DNA from: JASGKO01 sp049840595
GTDB taxonomy: Bacteria > Verrucomicrobiota > Verrucomicrobiia > Chthoniobacterales > Chthoniobacteraceae
DNA length: 64,000 nt
NCBI GenBank assembly: GCA_049840595.1
Contig: JASGKO010000036.1
Coordinates: 186,001-250,000 of the forward strand
Reading direction: 5' to 3'
Below are positions 33,211-43,082 of the stretch, one piece after another. Within the stretch, counting starts at the first letter, position 1. Every line of letters begins with the position of its first letter. The position numbers and the translations under genes were made by a program. The notes under the pieces were generated by a model. It searched no databases, was not told where the DNA came from, and saw only the letters and a program-made list of their open reading frames with translations.

Positions 33211-34494
33211 TTATCCAGCCAGTTCCTGCACCAGCTTGGTGATCACGGCGAGACCGGCCTCCGCATCCGCACGGGTGAGATTCAAGGCGGGCAGCAGGCG
33301 GACGACTTGATTGCCCGAGGGAATCGTCAGCACGCCGCGTTCGTGGAGTTTGTTCACAAACTGGATCGAGGCTGGCTTGCTGGCATCGAGGCCCGGCGCT
33401 TTCTCCGCCAATTCAAAACCGAGCATGAAGCCCAGCCCGCGCACATTGGTGACGACCTGTGGATACGCCGTCGCCAGCGTTTCGAGTTGCTCCTTCAGCC
33501 ATGCGCCAAGGTTGCGCGCGTTCTCATCCAGATGATCGCGTTGCACCACTTCGAAGATTTTCAGTGCCACGGCACAGCCGAGCGGATTTCCGCCGTAGGT
33601 GGTGCCGTGCGTTCCGGCGCTGAGCAGGTCGCCGTAGGGCTCGCGCAGCCAGAAGGCGCCGATCGGGAATCCGCCGCCGAGCGACTTGGCCATGGAGACG
33701 CCATCGGGCAGGAAGTTCTCCCCGCCGGGGACGCCTTCCAGGATTCGCTGCCAGCTCTGAAAACGACCGGTGCGGAAGTGGCCGCACTGCACGCTGTCCA
33801 TCAGCAGCAAAAGATTTTGTTCATCGCACAGCTCGCGCAGACCGAGCAGATACTCCGGCGTCGCGGGCGAGATACCGCCCTCGCCTTGAATGCCCTCGAT
33901 CAGAATCGCCGCCGTCTGTGGCGTGATCGCCGTGCGCATGGCTTCGAGATCGTTGAACGGGACGTGCTTGAACCCGCTCACCATCGGCTCGAAGCCCTTC
34001 TTCACCTTGTCCTGCCCGGTGGCGGAGATGCCCGCCAGCGTGCGCCCGTGGAAGGAGTTGATGGCGGTGATGATCTCGAAGCGGCCTTCATCGTGGCCGA
34101 ACTTGCGGGCCACCTTGTAGAGGCCTTCATTGGCCTCCGCGCCGCTGTTGCAAAAGAAGACCTTGCCCGGGGCGATCAAGGCACAGATCTGCTGCGCCAG
34201 CCGGCCCTGCGGCTCGTGGTAGTAAAGATTCGAGATGTGGACCAGCCGCTTCGACTGCTCCACGAGGGCCTGGGTGATCTCGGGATGCGCATGCCCGAGC
34301 GAGCAGACGGCGATGCCACCGCCAAGATCGAGCAACCGGCGCCCGTTCACATCCCACAGCCAGCTCCCCTCGCCGCGATCGAGCGCGATGTCGAACCGGC
34401 CATAGCTGGGGACCACGTGCTTCGTGAAAAGCCCCCGGATGTTTTCCTGCTCGTTGTGCACGATGGCAGGCGGTGGTGGCACGATCTCTCTCAT
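33211..34494 (-). CDS. argD: acetylornithine aminotransferase
   Basis: A 427-residue PLP enzyme that makes N-acetylornithine from the semialdehyde in arginine synthesis. The fold is complete: LLDLGGGIAVCSLGHAHPE at the start, GRTLAGISATGQ, the cofactor-binding acid in LLLLMDSVQCGHFRTG (DSVQ in place of the common DEVQ), and the PLP lysine in VSMAKSLGGGFPIGAF. The start at 34494 overlaps the argB stop by one base (TGATG). The open frame continues upstream through argB but that part has no protein character. Last gene of argC-argJ-argB-argD. Confidence 0.93.
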   Translation of the reverse strand: MREIVPPPPAIVHNEQENIRGLFTKHVVPSYGRFDIALDRGEGSWLWDVNGRRLLDLGGGIAVCSLGHAHPEITQALVEQSKRLVHISNLYYHEPQGRLAQQICALIAPGKVFFCNSGAEANEGLYKVARKFGHDEGRFEIITAINSFHGRTLAGISATGQDKVKKGFEPMVSGFKHVPFNDLEAMRTAITPQTAAILIEGIQGEGGISPATPEYLLGLRELCDEQNLLLLMDSVQCGHFRTGRFQSWQRILEGVPGGENFLPDGVSMAKSLGGGFPIGAFWLREPYGDLLSAGTHGTTYGGNPLGCAVALKIFEVVQRDHLDENARNLGAWLKEQLETLATAYPQVVTNVRGLGFMLGFELAEKAPGLDASKPASIQFVNKLHERGVLTIPSGNQVVRLLPALNLTRADAEAGLAVITKLVQELAG

Positions 34495-35370
34495 CAGGCC
34501 AGGATCTCGGTGCCGACGCCGTCGTTGGTGAAAATCTCGAGCAGGATCGAGTGCGGGATGCGCCCGTCGATGAGGTGGACCTTGGTCACGCCGTGTCCCA
34601 GCGCTTCGAGCGCGGAGTTCACTTTCGGCACCATGCCGCCTTCTATGATCTCGTCCTTGATCAGCTTCTCGATCATGGAGCGATTGACCGAGGGAATGAG
34701 CGAATCCTTTTCCTTCGGATCGCGCATGATTCCCAGCACGTCGCTCACGTAGATGAGCTTCGAGGCCTTCAACTCGCCGGCAATGGCGCCCGCGGCGATA
34801 TCCGCATTGATATTCAGCGGCATGCCGTCTTCGCCGAGGCCGACCGGGGAAATCACCGGCACCACCTCGTCGGCCACCATTTTTTGGACTTCGGAAACGT
34901 CCACGCTCACCACTTCGCCGCAATAGCCGAGGTCCACATCGACCTTGCCCTCGCGCTGTGGAGGCAGCTTTTTGGCCCGCAACACGGTCTTGCCGGAAAA
35001 GCCTTTGGCCTTGCCGCCGAAATCACAAATCTTGCTCACGATGCGCGGGTTGATCGTGCCGTCGAGCACATCCTCGACGATGCGGATCGATTTCTCGTCG
35101 GTCACGCGCAGGCCGTTCACGAACCGGGCTTTCAGCCCCGCCTCGCGCATCTTGTCGGAGATGGCCTTGCCGCCGCCATGAATCAGCACCGGGTTGATGC
35201 CGACCGCCTCGAGAAATACCACGTCGCGCAGCAGCCGCTCCACGGCGTGTTCGTCGTCCATCGCGCTGCCACCGGTACTTGATGACAAACAAATGGCCGC
35301 GAAATTTTTGTATGTACGGAAGCGCCTCGATCAATGCCTCCGCGCGCTCCAAATGGGATTCGTATGACAT
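34494..35370 (-). CDS. argB: acetylglutamate kinase (apparent frameshift near the N-terminus)
   Basis: Phosphorylates N-acetylglutamate, the second step of arginine synthesis and usually the feedback-controlled one. The N-terminus (MSYESHLERAEALIEALPYI ... HLFVIKY) is read in one frame from 35370; the rest (GGSAMDDEHAVERLLRDVVF, NPVLIHGGGKAIS, NINADIAAGAIAGEL, IEGGMVPKVNSA) is in another. The break is at 35272-35276, where TACCGGTGG should read TACGGTGG to give the invariant KYGGSAM: one extra C on the coding strand. With it removed the protein is about 291 residues, a normal length. An assembly error is the simplest explanation because the rest is perfectly conserved. Confidence 0.88.
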
Positions 35371-35498
35371 ACTGGGATTAAAGTTGCTAAATGCTACGTT
35401 ACTGGCGGCTCTTCCGCTCCTGAAATTTTGCAGGGGGCACAATCCAGCGCAGACCGGCCATTTTGTAAATCATGGAATTGAAAATTTCCTGAAACATT

Positions 35499-36823
35499 TC
35501 ACCCCCCCAGAGAAGCCGGGTCGCTGACATCGCCTTTGTTAAATTCCACATACTCTTCGGTCAAATCCGCCGCATACATGATGGCTTCTCCCTTGCCGAG
35601 GTTCAAGCCAATGTGCAGATCGAATTCCGGCGTCGCGACGGCGGCGCAGAGGGCGGCAAAGGTGGCCTTCGTGGGCTGGCCTTTCTTCAGGGAAAAAAGC
35701 ACCTTCTTGCCACCGGGAGCGCTGTAGCCGATATCCACCTTTTCCTCCACAATGGTGGCGGAGGAATAGCCGAGCGCGTCGATAATGCGGCCCCAGTTGG
35801 GGTCCCCCCCATGCCAGCTGGTCTTCACCAAAGCGCTGTTCGCCACCGCGCGGGCGGCGGCATCGGCGTCGCTGGCATTTTTGGCACCTTTTACTCTTAC
35901 GGTCACGAAGCGGGATACGCCCTCGCCGTCGCGCACGATCATTTTTGCCAGCTCCAGGCACACGTGGTTGAGCGCTTCCTGGAACAGGGAAAGTTCAATG
36001 CCTTCGCGGGTGATCCTGGCATTGCCCGCGAGCCCGTTGGCCAGCACGAGTACGGTATCGTTCGTGCTCATGTCGCCATCCACGGTGATGCGGTTGAAGC
36101 TCGCCGCGACCGCTTCCTTCAGCGAAGCCTGCAATACCTTCGGCGCGATCGCCGCGTCAGTGGTGATGAAGCACAGCATTGTCGCGTGCAATGGCATGGA
36201 GGCGGGGCGGGCCCCAGTCGGGCTCATGCCGGGCTGGATCATGCCGGCGCCCTTGCAAATGCCACCGATGCGCACGGTCTTTCCACCCAGGGAAAATTCC
36301 ACCGCGATCTGCTTCGGCTTAGTGTCGCTGGTCATGATCGCCTCGGCCGCATGCGCCGCGCTCTCCGGTTCACGATTCAGCAGCTTTGCCGCGGTGGCGA
36401 TGCCCCGTTTCACATTCGGCATCGGCATCGTTACGCCGATCCGGCGGTGGAAGCAACGAGCACATCCTCCAGGGCCATCCCGAGGAACTTGCCCACTTCG
36501 GCGGCCATCGTCGTCGCATCGCGCACGCCGGTCTTTCCAGTGCAGGCATTCGCATTGCCCGAGTTCACCACGATCGCCTGGGCGGTTCCGTTCTTCACAT
36601 GCTCCACGCACAGCTTCACCGGCGCGGCGCAGACCTGATTGGTCGTGAACATCCCCGCCACGGTGGCCGGCGCTTCGGAGGCGATCAGCGCCAGGTCGCG
36701 CTTCAGGCCCTTGTTCGAGCCTTTGCCCGTGCCCAGGCGCTTGATGTCACAAAACACGCCGGCGGTTTTAAAACCCAGCGGGGCAACGAGGGAGCCGGGA
36801 ACTTCATGGAATGGTTTCTTCAT
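35499..36823 (-). CDS. argJ: bifunctional glutamate N-acetyltransferase/acetylornithine acetyltransferase (apparent frameshift)
   Basis: ArgJ recycles the acetyl group between acetylornithine and glutamate. Frame 1 covers 36823 to about 36443 (MKKPFHEVPGSLVAPLGF, SEAPATVAGMFTTNQV, IVVNSGNANACTG); frame 2 covers the rest to 35499 (IGVTMPMPNVKRG, MLCFITTDAAI, WHGGDPNWGRIIDALGYSS). The self-cleavage site is HATMLCF, with the nucleophilic threonine. The break is at 36443-36446, where ACCGCCGG should be ACCGGCCGG to restore the conserved STG(R)IG: one missing G. The rebuilt protein is about 441 residues. Second gene of the arg operon. Confidence 0.88.
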
Positions 36824-36869
36824 GCTTGAAATGAGATGGGGAAAATAAATGGGCTGCCGCGACCGCACT

Positions 36870-37907
36870 TTAGAGCAACGCCGTCGTCTCCGGCCAGCCG
36901 CTCATCAGGTTAAAGGACTGGATGGCCTGTCCCGAGGCGCCTTTCACCAGATTATCCTCCGCACTCAACAGCAGCACGCGCCCGGTGCGCGGATCAAGCC
37001 GCCAGCCGAGGTCGAGGAAATTGGTGAAGGTGACGTTCTTCGTATCCGGCAAGCCTTTCTCGCCGAGGAGGCGGATGAACGGCTCGTGCCCATACGACTC
37101 GCGATAGGCATTGGTGAGATGCCACTCTTCCACGCCCGCCACGGGCTGTGCGTAGATAGTGGAATGGATGCCCCGATTCATCGGCACGATGTGCGGGGTG
37201 AAATTGATCATCACCTTTTCGCCGGCGGCGGCGCTCAGCTCCTGCTCGATCTCCGAGAGGTGCCGGTGCTTCGGCACGCTGTAGGCGCGCACGCTTTCGT
37301 TGCATTCGCCAAAGAGGAGTTCGATCTTCGCATTGCGCCCGGCCCCGGAGACACCGCTCACCGAGCTGACGACGATGCTCTTCGGATCGATCAACCGCCG
37401 TTGCAACAGCGGCACCAACGGCAGAATGATGCTGGTGGGATAGCAGCCCGGCGAGGCGACCAGTTGCGCTTGCTTGATCTTTTCCCGATGAATCTCCGGC
37501 ATGCCATACACGCCCAGCGCCGCCAGCTCGGGCGCATGATGCGGCTCGCCGTAAAATTCCTCATAGACCGCCGCATCCTTCACGCGAAAATCCGCGCTCA
37601 AATCAATCACCCGCAATCCCGCCGCGACCAAGGGCCGCGCAAACTCCGTGGCCACGCCGTGCGGCAACGCGAGAAACACATAGCGCGCTCCGCTGGCCAC
37701 GATGGCCTCCACCTTCGATTCGATGAAAGTCACATTGGCAAAGCGCGTGCCCGCGAATTTCGGATACGCCGCCGTGAGCTTCTGCCCGGCGAGCTGACGC
37801 GACGTGAGCGCGACCAGCTCCACGCCCTGATGGCGTGAGAGCAGCCTCACCAACTCCTCACCGGAGTAGCCCGTAGCGCCAACGATTGCGACTTGCTCAA
37901 CATTCAT
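36870..37907 (-). CDS. argC: N-acetyl-gamma-glutamyl-phosphate reductase
   Basis: A 345-residue NADPH-dependent reductase, third step of arginine synthesis. The Rossmann motif is AIVGATGYSGEELVRLL, the catalytic cysteine is in VASPGCYPTSIILPL, and the C-terminal block GIHSTIYAQP is present. First gene of argC-argJ-argB-argD, 46 nt before the argJ start. No ARG box was recognised upstream. Transcribed toward argJ and away from mqo. Confidence 0.96.
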   Translation of the reverse strand: MNVEQVAIVGATGYSGEELVRLLSRHQGVELVALTSRQLAGQKLTAAYPKFAGTRFANVTFIESKVEAIVASGARYVFLALPHGVATEFARPLVAAGLRVIDLSADFRVKDAAVYEEFYGEPHHAPELAALGVYGMPEIHREKIKQAQLVASPGCYPTSIILPLVPLLQRRLIDPKSIVVSSVSGVSGAGRNAKIELLFGECNESVRAYSVPKHRHLSEIEQELSAAAGEKVMINFTPHIVPMNRGIHSTIYAQPVAGVEEWHLTNAYRESYGHEPFIRLLGEKGLPDTKNVTFTNFLDLGWRLDPRTGRVLLLSAEDNLVKGASGQAIQSFNLMSGWPETTALL

Positions 37908-38007
37908 GCGCGAACCATAGCGAGCCCCGACGAATTGAAAACAGGAAAACGAGGCCCGACCGCACCGCTTTCATGAGATTGAATTTCAATCATCGATGTT
38001 CGTTTAC

Positions 38008-39498
38008 TCACTCCAGCTTGAGCGCCTTCGTGCTCTCGGCCTGCAACCGCTGGTAGAGCGACGCATCCTTGATCAGCGATTCTCCATACGAGGGAATCAT
38101 CGTCTTCATCTTTTCCTTCCAAGCCGCGCTCTTCATACTGGATTTGAAACAGGTATTTAACAAATCGAGCATGATTGAGACCGAGGTGGAGGCCCCGGGC
38201 GAGGCGCCCAGGAGCGCGGCGATGGTTCCATCCGCCGAGGACACGACTTCGGTGCCGAACTGCAGGACGCCGCCGCGGTCGTCGTGATACTTGATGATCT
38301 GCACGCGCTGACCGGCGATCTGGAGCTTCCAGTCCTTCCTTTTCACGTTGGGCAGGAACTCGCTCAGCGCTTCCAGACGTTTGCCCTGGGTCTGCAACGC
38401 CTGTCCGATGAGATAGCTGGTGAGATCCATGTTATCGCGCCCCACCGACAGCATCGAGCGCAGGTTGTCCGGCTTGAGCGACAGCGGCAGGTCCAGCAGG
38501 GAGCCCGTTTTCAAAAACTTCCAGGTCACCCCGGCGAACGGCCCGAAGAGCAGCGAACGCTTGCCATCGATCACGCGCGTATCGAGATGCGGCACCGACA
38601 TCGGCGGCGCACCGACGGCGGCCTTGCCATACACCTTGGCAAAATGGCGGTCCACCAGCTCCGGCACGTCGCAGCGCAGCCACTGGCCACTCACCGGGAA
38701 GCCGCCGTAACCTTTGACCTCGGGGATGTCGGACTTCTGCAACAGCGGCAATGCTCCTCCACCTGCACCAAGGAAGACGAACTTGGCCGTGACCTCGCGT
38801 TCCTTGCGGGTCGCCTTGTCCTTGACCACGAGCTTCCAGCCTGCCCCCTCGCGCTTCACGTCCTCCACCCGATGGCGGAGATGGACGGTGCAGCCCGGTT
38901 GCTGGCCGAGATAGGAAACGATGCTGCGCGTGAGCGCGCCGAAATTCACGTCCGTCCCACCCTTCACATAGGTCGCGGCGACCGGCTCGTCGGAAATGCG
39001 CCCTTCCATCACCAGCGGCATCCACTCCTCCAGTTGCTTCGGATCTTCCGAATACTCCATCTCGGCAAAAAGATGGCTCTGCTTCAATGCCGTGTAGCGC
39101 GTGCGGAGGAACTTCACATCCGCCTCGCCTTTCACAAAGCTCATGTGCGGCACCTGACGGATGAAATCCTGCGGATTCTCGATGATCCCGCGCTTGACCA
39201 GATGCGACCAGAACTGCTTGGAGACCTCGAACGATTCGTTGATCTCCAGCGCCTTCTTCGTATTCACCGAGCCGTCCTTCTTTTGCGGCGTGTAGTTCAG
39301 CTCGCACAGCGCAGCGTGCCCGGTCCCGGCGTTGTTCCAGGCGTTCGAACTCTCGGCGGCGATCGCGTCGAGGCTCTCAAAAATCTCCATCGTCAAGTCC
39401 GGCTGCAACTCCTTCATCAGGATGGCAAGCGTCGCGCTCATGATGCCGCCGCCGACAAAAATCACGTCCGGCGTCGAATTCGATGGGGTGTTGGGCAT
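38008..39498 (-). CDS. mqo: malate:quinone oxidoreductase
   Basis: A 496-residue peripheral membrane flavoprotein that oxidises malate to oxaloacetate and passes electrons to quinone, replacing or backing up NAD-malate dehydrogenase in the TCA cycle. The FAD-binding N-terminus is DVIFVGGGIMSATLAILM. Family blocks include SSNAWNNAGTGHAALCELNY, FLGAGGGALPLLQKS, GKRSLLFGPFAG and LLGASPGASTSVSIMLDLL. Length is normal. Transcribed alone, 100 nt upstream of argC. Confidence 0.96.
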   Translation of the reverse strand: MPNTPSNSTPDVIFVGGGIMSATLAILMKELQPDLTMEIFESLDAIAAESSNAWNNAGTGHAALCELNYTPQKKDGSVNTKKALEINESFEVSKQFWSHLVKRGIIENPQDFIRQVPHMSFVKGEADVKFLRTRYTALKQSHLFAEMEYSEDPKQLEEWMPLVMEGRISDEPVAATYVKGGTDVNFGALTRSIVSYLGQQPGCTVHLRHRVEDVKREGAGWKLVVKDKATRKEREVTAKFVFLGAGGGALPLLQKSDIPEVKGYGGFPVSGQWLRCDVPELVDRHFAKVYGKAAVGAPPMSVPHLDTRVIDGKRSLLFGPFAGVTWKFLKTGSLLDLPLSLKPDNLRSMLSVGRDNMDLTSYLIGQALQTQGKRLEALSEFLPNVKRKDWKLQIAGQRVQIIKYHDDRGGVLQFGTEVVSSADGTIAALLGASPGASTSVSIMLDLLNTCFKSSMKSAAWKEKMKTMIPSYGESLIKDASLYQRLQAESTKALKLE

Positions 39499-39668
39499 AT
39501 ATAAAATAGGTGCGTGTGTCTTGAAGACCTGCGCAACTCAAGGGGGCCCGTTTCGGTGCAAAGCAGCACAGGAAAGAAAAAGCACCGGGAAGATGCAGGC
39601 GAAAAGTCCCCTCTGTCAAACAATTCCACGAAGGATCGTTTTCAAAAGATCAACCTGCGTGCAGACAC

Positions 39669-40319
39669 TTACCGCCTCGTGCCTTCGTAGTGAATTTCGT
39701 TCTTCAGCTGGCAGCTCAATCCCCCAACTCCACGTTCCAGGTACGCGAGGTCGAGGAAGTGCTTCCAGCTATCGTGTTGCTGGCCGCTGAAGGTGAGGTG
39801 CACGAAGGGGCGCCATTTGGGCCGCTTTGGCTTGTGGCGCAGGTGCATCCCGGCCTCATGCGGCAGGCGGTTGCCCTTCTTCGTATTGCAGGGAATGCAG
39901 GAGCAGACGATGTTTTCCCAATTGGTCAGCCCGCCCTTGTCGCGTGGGATCACGTGATCGAGATTGAGCTCCTTCCGGTCGAACACCTTGTAGCAATACT
40001 GGCAGGTATTCTTATCGCGCTCGAAGATGTTGTGCCGGGTGAATTTCACCTCTTTCTTCGGCATGCGCTCGAAGACCAGCAACACAATGATCCGCGGGAT
40101 GCGGATCTTGAGCGAGATCGTGTGCACCATCTCGTCCTCCGGCTCGCGCGTGGAAAAGTCGCGCCAGCCTTCGAAGTCGTGGGTGAGGAAGTTATTCTGC
40201 TCATCCGCGTAAACCACTTGAGCGTGACCTTGACAGAGAAGAGTGAAGGCTCTTCTCACAGAACAGACGTTGACCGCCTGCCACAGCCGATTCAGGACAA
40301 GTACTTGCCTTTCGAGCAT
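39669..40319 (-). CDS. HNH endonuclease family protein
   Basis: A 216-residue protein with an HNH/zinc-ribbon nuclease motif: NTCQYCYKVF, then LDHVIPRDKGGLTNWENIV, then CSCIPCNTKKGNRLP, giving two CXXC pairs around the DH/N/H core. The N-terminal domain (MLERQVLVLNRLWQAVNVCS) is the one found in a conserved group of chromosomal HNH proteins, not a phage or restriction type. I start at 40319 (MLERQVL); the frame stays open 81 nt further. No neighbours suggest a defence role. Function unknown in this group; nuclease activity is inferred from the motif. Confidence 0.85.
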   Translation of the reverse strand: MLERQVLVLNRLWQAVNVCSVRRAFTLLCQGHAQVVYADEQNNFLTHDFEGWRDFSTREPEDEMVHTISLKIRIPRIIVLLVFERMPKKEVKFTRHNIFERDKNTCQYCYKVFDRKELNLDHVIPRDKGGLTNWENIVCSCIPCNTKKGNRLPHEAGMHLRHKPKRPKWRPFVHLTFSGQQHDSWKHFLDLAYLERGVGGLSCQLKNEIHYEGTRR

Positions 40320-40485
40320 AGTGAAAAAGTTGGCGGAAGCTATCACCCTCTTTCTCTGAAAGTCAATCCATCCCCATCGTTTTTTATGTGAAATCTTCAT
40401 GACGCCGCCCCCTTTGCAATCCGACGACGGGAACTGATTGCAAGACCGGGCGATTTCACTTAGCTTCCTCGGCCTTCTTCAGAAT

Positions 40486-42882
40486 ATGCGGTCATTTTTC
40501 CTCAGAATCCTTATTGCAGTGCTGGCCTTGACCGGCCCGCTGTCGGTGCACGCCCAGAGCGGAGACTCCTCCGATCCGTCTGATATGTTCCTCAGCGCCT
40601 ACATGGCCGCCCAGCAGGGGCAGAAATATGAGGACGACGGCCAGTTGAAAACGGCGCTGAGCAAATACCGTTTCGCCGCCAGCCTGCTCGACCAGGTGGC
40701 CGACCGCTATCCTTCCTGGCAACCCCTGATCGTGAGTCCCCGCAGCCGCCTTACCTCGGAGAGCATCGATCGCCTGCAAAAGAAGCTCACGGATCAGACC
40801 CCCGCCCTGCCCAATTCGCCCAACGTGGAGCCCGACCTTCCACAGGGAGGGCCCGAGGCCACCCCGCTCCCCTACCAGAATGCCATTCCCGCCAGCCCCG
40901 GCGCCGTGCTGGATCAGGCCACCCAGCAAATTCGCGCCCAGATGGACGCGCTGCAAAATGAACTGCGCAAGACGCGGGACCGCTTGAGCCAGGCCGAAAA
41001 TCAGAACAAGGCCCTGCTCGACAAACTGCAGGATACCCAGGAGAAGCTGAATAAATCACAGGTCGCGCAGACGATGATGCAGTCCAACCTGCAACAGACC
41101 CAGGACGCGCTGGAAAAGGCGCTGTCGGACAATGCGCAAAAGACCAGCGCCACCGTGCAATTGCAGGCCGAGGTCGCCAAGCTCTCCACCGAGCTCCAAA
41201 AGACCCAGGATGAACGCGATGCCGCCGAAGAAACCAACGACGACTTCCAGCGCCGGATGTCGAAAGCCCGTGGCCTGGCCGATACCGTGGGCAAGCAGCG
41301 CGATGCGGCCTATGCCTCGGTGAAAGATTACGAAGGCAAGCTCACCGCGGCGCAAAAACAAGTCGCCGATCTTGAGAAACAGGCGGCCGACAACAAGGAT
41401 AACACCGACGACCTGAAGAAACTGCTCACCGAACAAAAGCAGCGGATTCAAGACCTGACCAAGCAGCGCAACGACGCCAGGGAAAACGGAGACAAGCTGG
41501 CCGACCAGCTTTCCACCGCGAAAGACAAGATCACCACGCTGAGCGCCCAGCGGGACAAGCTCACGGCCCAGCGCGACAAGGCCCTCGATCAACTCGCCAA
41601 GGCCAAGGATGCGCAGGAGAAAGTGGACAAGCTGATCGCCACCAACGCCTCGCTGATGCGCAAGCTCACCCAGGCACAAAACGACCTCAAGACCGCCAGC
41701 AGCAAGTCCTCCTCGCAGGAACTCGCAAACCTGCGCGATGAGCTCGGCAAGACCCGCGAGCAACTCGCCGATGCGCAAAAGCAGAACGATCAGAGCCAGT
41801 CCGCCATTCAGGACTTGAAGAAGCAACTCGACGACAAGAGCTCCCAGCTCGCCTCCACCAATGCGGAGGATGAACAGAAGCTCACCCAGGAAAACGATCT
41901 CCTGCGCGGCATCGTGCTGCGTGAACTGAAAGAGCAGGCCCGCCGCGAGCAGGCCCGCAAGCTGGTCACCGATGAACTCACCAAGATGCAGGTGCAAAGC
42001 GACACGCTGAACCAGCAGCTCAATTATCTCGGCTCGCCGATTGTCACGCTGTCTCCGCAGGAACGGGCACTGTTCAAGCAACCGCAGTTGGAATTGCTCG
42101 ATACCAACGACAACACCATGTCCATCGCCATTGCGGCAGTGAAAAAGTCATCCTCCCCTGCCCCCGCGGCTTCCACCACTCCTTCGGGATCGCCGACGCT
42201 CGCCGCCACTTCACCGGCTCCGGCACCATCCACCGCTCCCGCGCAACCGCCGACCGACAACACGCCCCAGGTGGAAACCAGCGTGACCCCCAACGTCCCC
42301 GCCGATCTGCTGCCGCTGGCCAAGGAGGGCCGCCAGGCCTTTGAGCGCGGCTCGTATCACGATGCCGAACTCGCCTACGAGAAAATCCTGAGCAAGGCCC
42401 CGGATAACCTTTACGCCCTGTCCAATCTCGGCGTGGTCCGCTATCGCGCCGGTAAATATAAAATGGCCGAGGAAGCCTTGAAAAAAGCCGTCACCACTTC
42501 GCCGAACGATGCCTTTTCCTTCACTACGCTGGGCATCGTCTATTATCAGGAAGGCCAGTTCCAGCAGGCGGTGGATTCGTTGACCAAAGCCCTCGCCATC
42601 AATCCCAAGTCCGCCGTGGCCCACAATTACCTCGGCATCACCGCCAGCCAGAAGGGCTGGGGCGAAGCCGCTGTCAAGGAACTGCAAACGGCCACTGCCA
42701 TCGATCCCAACTACGCCGACGCGCATTTCAATCTTGCCGTCGTCTATGCCACGCAGAAGCCGCCGAACCTCGATCTCGCCAAGAAGGAATACGACCGTGC
42801 CACCCAGCTCGGCTCCGATCGCGATCCCCAGCTTGAGAGCCTCCTCAAAGCTCCGCCGACTGATGCGCCGGTAGCGCAGTAA
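40486..42882 (+). CDS. secreted coiled-coil and TPR protein
   Basis: A 798-residue protein with a signal peptide (FFLRILIAVLALTGPLSVHAQ). An N-terminal helical region precedes a very long coiled coil (about 140-530; QNELRKTRDRLSQAENQNK and many similar heptads). A Ser/Pro/Thr/Ala-rich linker follows, then three to four TPR units (ALSNLGVVRYRAGKYKMAEE, AFSFTTLGIVYYQEGQFQ, AHFNLAVVYATQ). Start ATG 40486 is chosen for the signal peptide. It probably works as a periplasmic scaffold. The next large TPR gene follows 200 nt later in the same direction. Confidence 0.75.
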   Translation: MRSFFLRILIAVLALTGPLSVHAQSGDSSDPSDMFLSAYMAAQQGQKYEDDGQLKTALSKYRFAASLLDQVADRYPSWQPLIVSPRSRLTSESIDRLQKKLTDQTPALPNSPNVEPDLPQGGPEATPLPYQNAIPASPGAVLDQATQQIRAQMDALQNELRKTRDRLSQAENQNKALLDKLQDTQEKLNKSQVAQTMMQSNLQQTQDALEKALSDNAQKTSATVQLQAEVAKLSTELQKTQDERDAAEETNDDFQRRMSKARGLADTVGKQRDAAYASVKDYEGKLTAAQKQVADLEKQAADNKDNTDDLKKLLTEQKQRIQDLTKQRNDARENGDKLADQLSTAKDKITTLSAQRDKLTAQRDKALDQLAKAKDAQEKVDKLIATNASLMRKLTQAQNDLKTASSKSSSQELANLRDELGKTREQLADAQKQNDQSQSAIQDLKKQLDDKSSQLASTNAEDEQKLTQENDLLRGIVLRELKEQARREQARKLVTDELTKMQVQSDTLNQQLNYLGSPIVTLSPQERALFKQPQLELLDTNDNTMSIAIAAVKKSSSPAPAASTTPSGSPTLAATSPAPAPSTAPAQPPTDNTPQVETSVTPNVPADLLPLAKEGRQAFERGSYHDAELAYEKILSKAPDNLYALSNLGVVRYRAGKYKMAEEALKKAVTTSPNDAFSFTTLGIVYYQEGQFQQAVDSLTKALAINPKSAVAHNYLGITASQKGWGEAAVKELQTATAIDPNYADAHFNLAVVYATQKPPNLDLAKKEYDRATQLGSDRDPQLESLLKAPPTDAPVAQ

Positions 42883-42902
42883 GCATAACCAATCCTCGAA
42901 TC

Positions 42903-42920
42903 GCCAGTCTTCCGACTGGC
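42903..42920 (+). terminator. stem-loop after the coiled-coil/TPR gene
   Basis: GCCAGTC-TTCC-GACTGGC, a perfect 7-bp stem 20 nt after the stop codon. No T-run follows, so it could be a weak terminator or a member of an interspersed palindrome family. Confidence 0.4.
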
Positions 42921-43082
42921 AACGGGATTGGCGGCGCGGCTCCTGCTGCTCCGGTGAGAGAGTTGCGGCCAGTTCACCTTCCATTCTTCGCCACCATTTC
43001 ATTTTTCCCTTCGTGGTGAAAAATCCCCCCTTCCACTGGTGAAATCTTGCTGTGGCGTGGGTTTCACGTAACTTCAGCCGCA

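Noticed and set aside
34495..34923. Upstream extension of the argD frame through argB
   Set aside because: It is a shadow of argB in another frame; the ATG at 34494 overlaps the argB stop and gives a normal-length ArgD.
39669..40319. HNH protein as part of a restriction or anti-phage locus
   Set aside because: Flanked by mqo and secreted TPR genes with no methylase, helicase or other defence gene; the N-terminal domain is that of a conserved chromosomal group.
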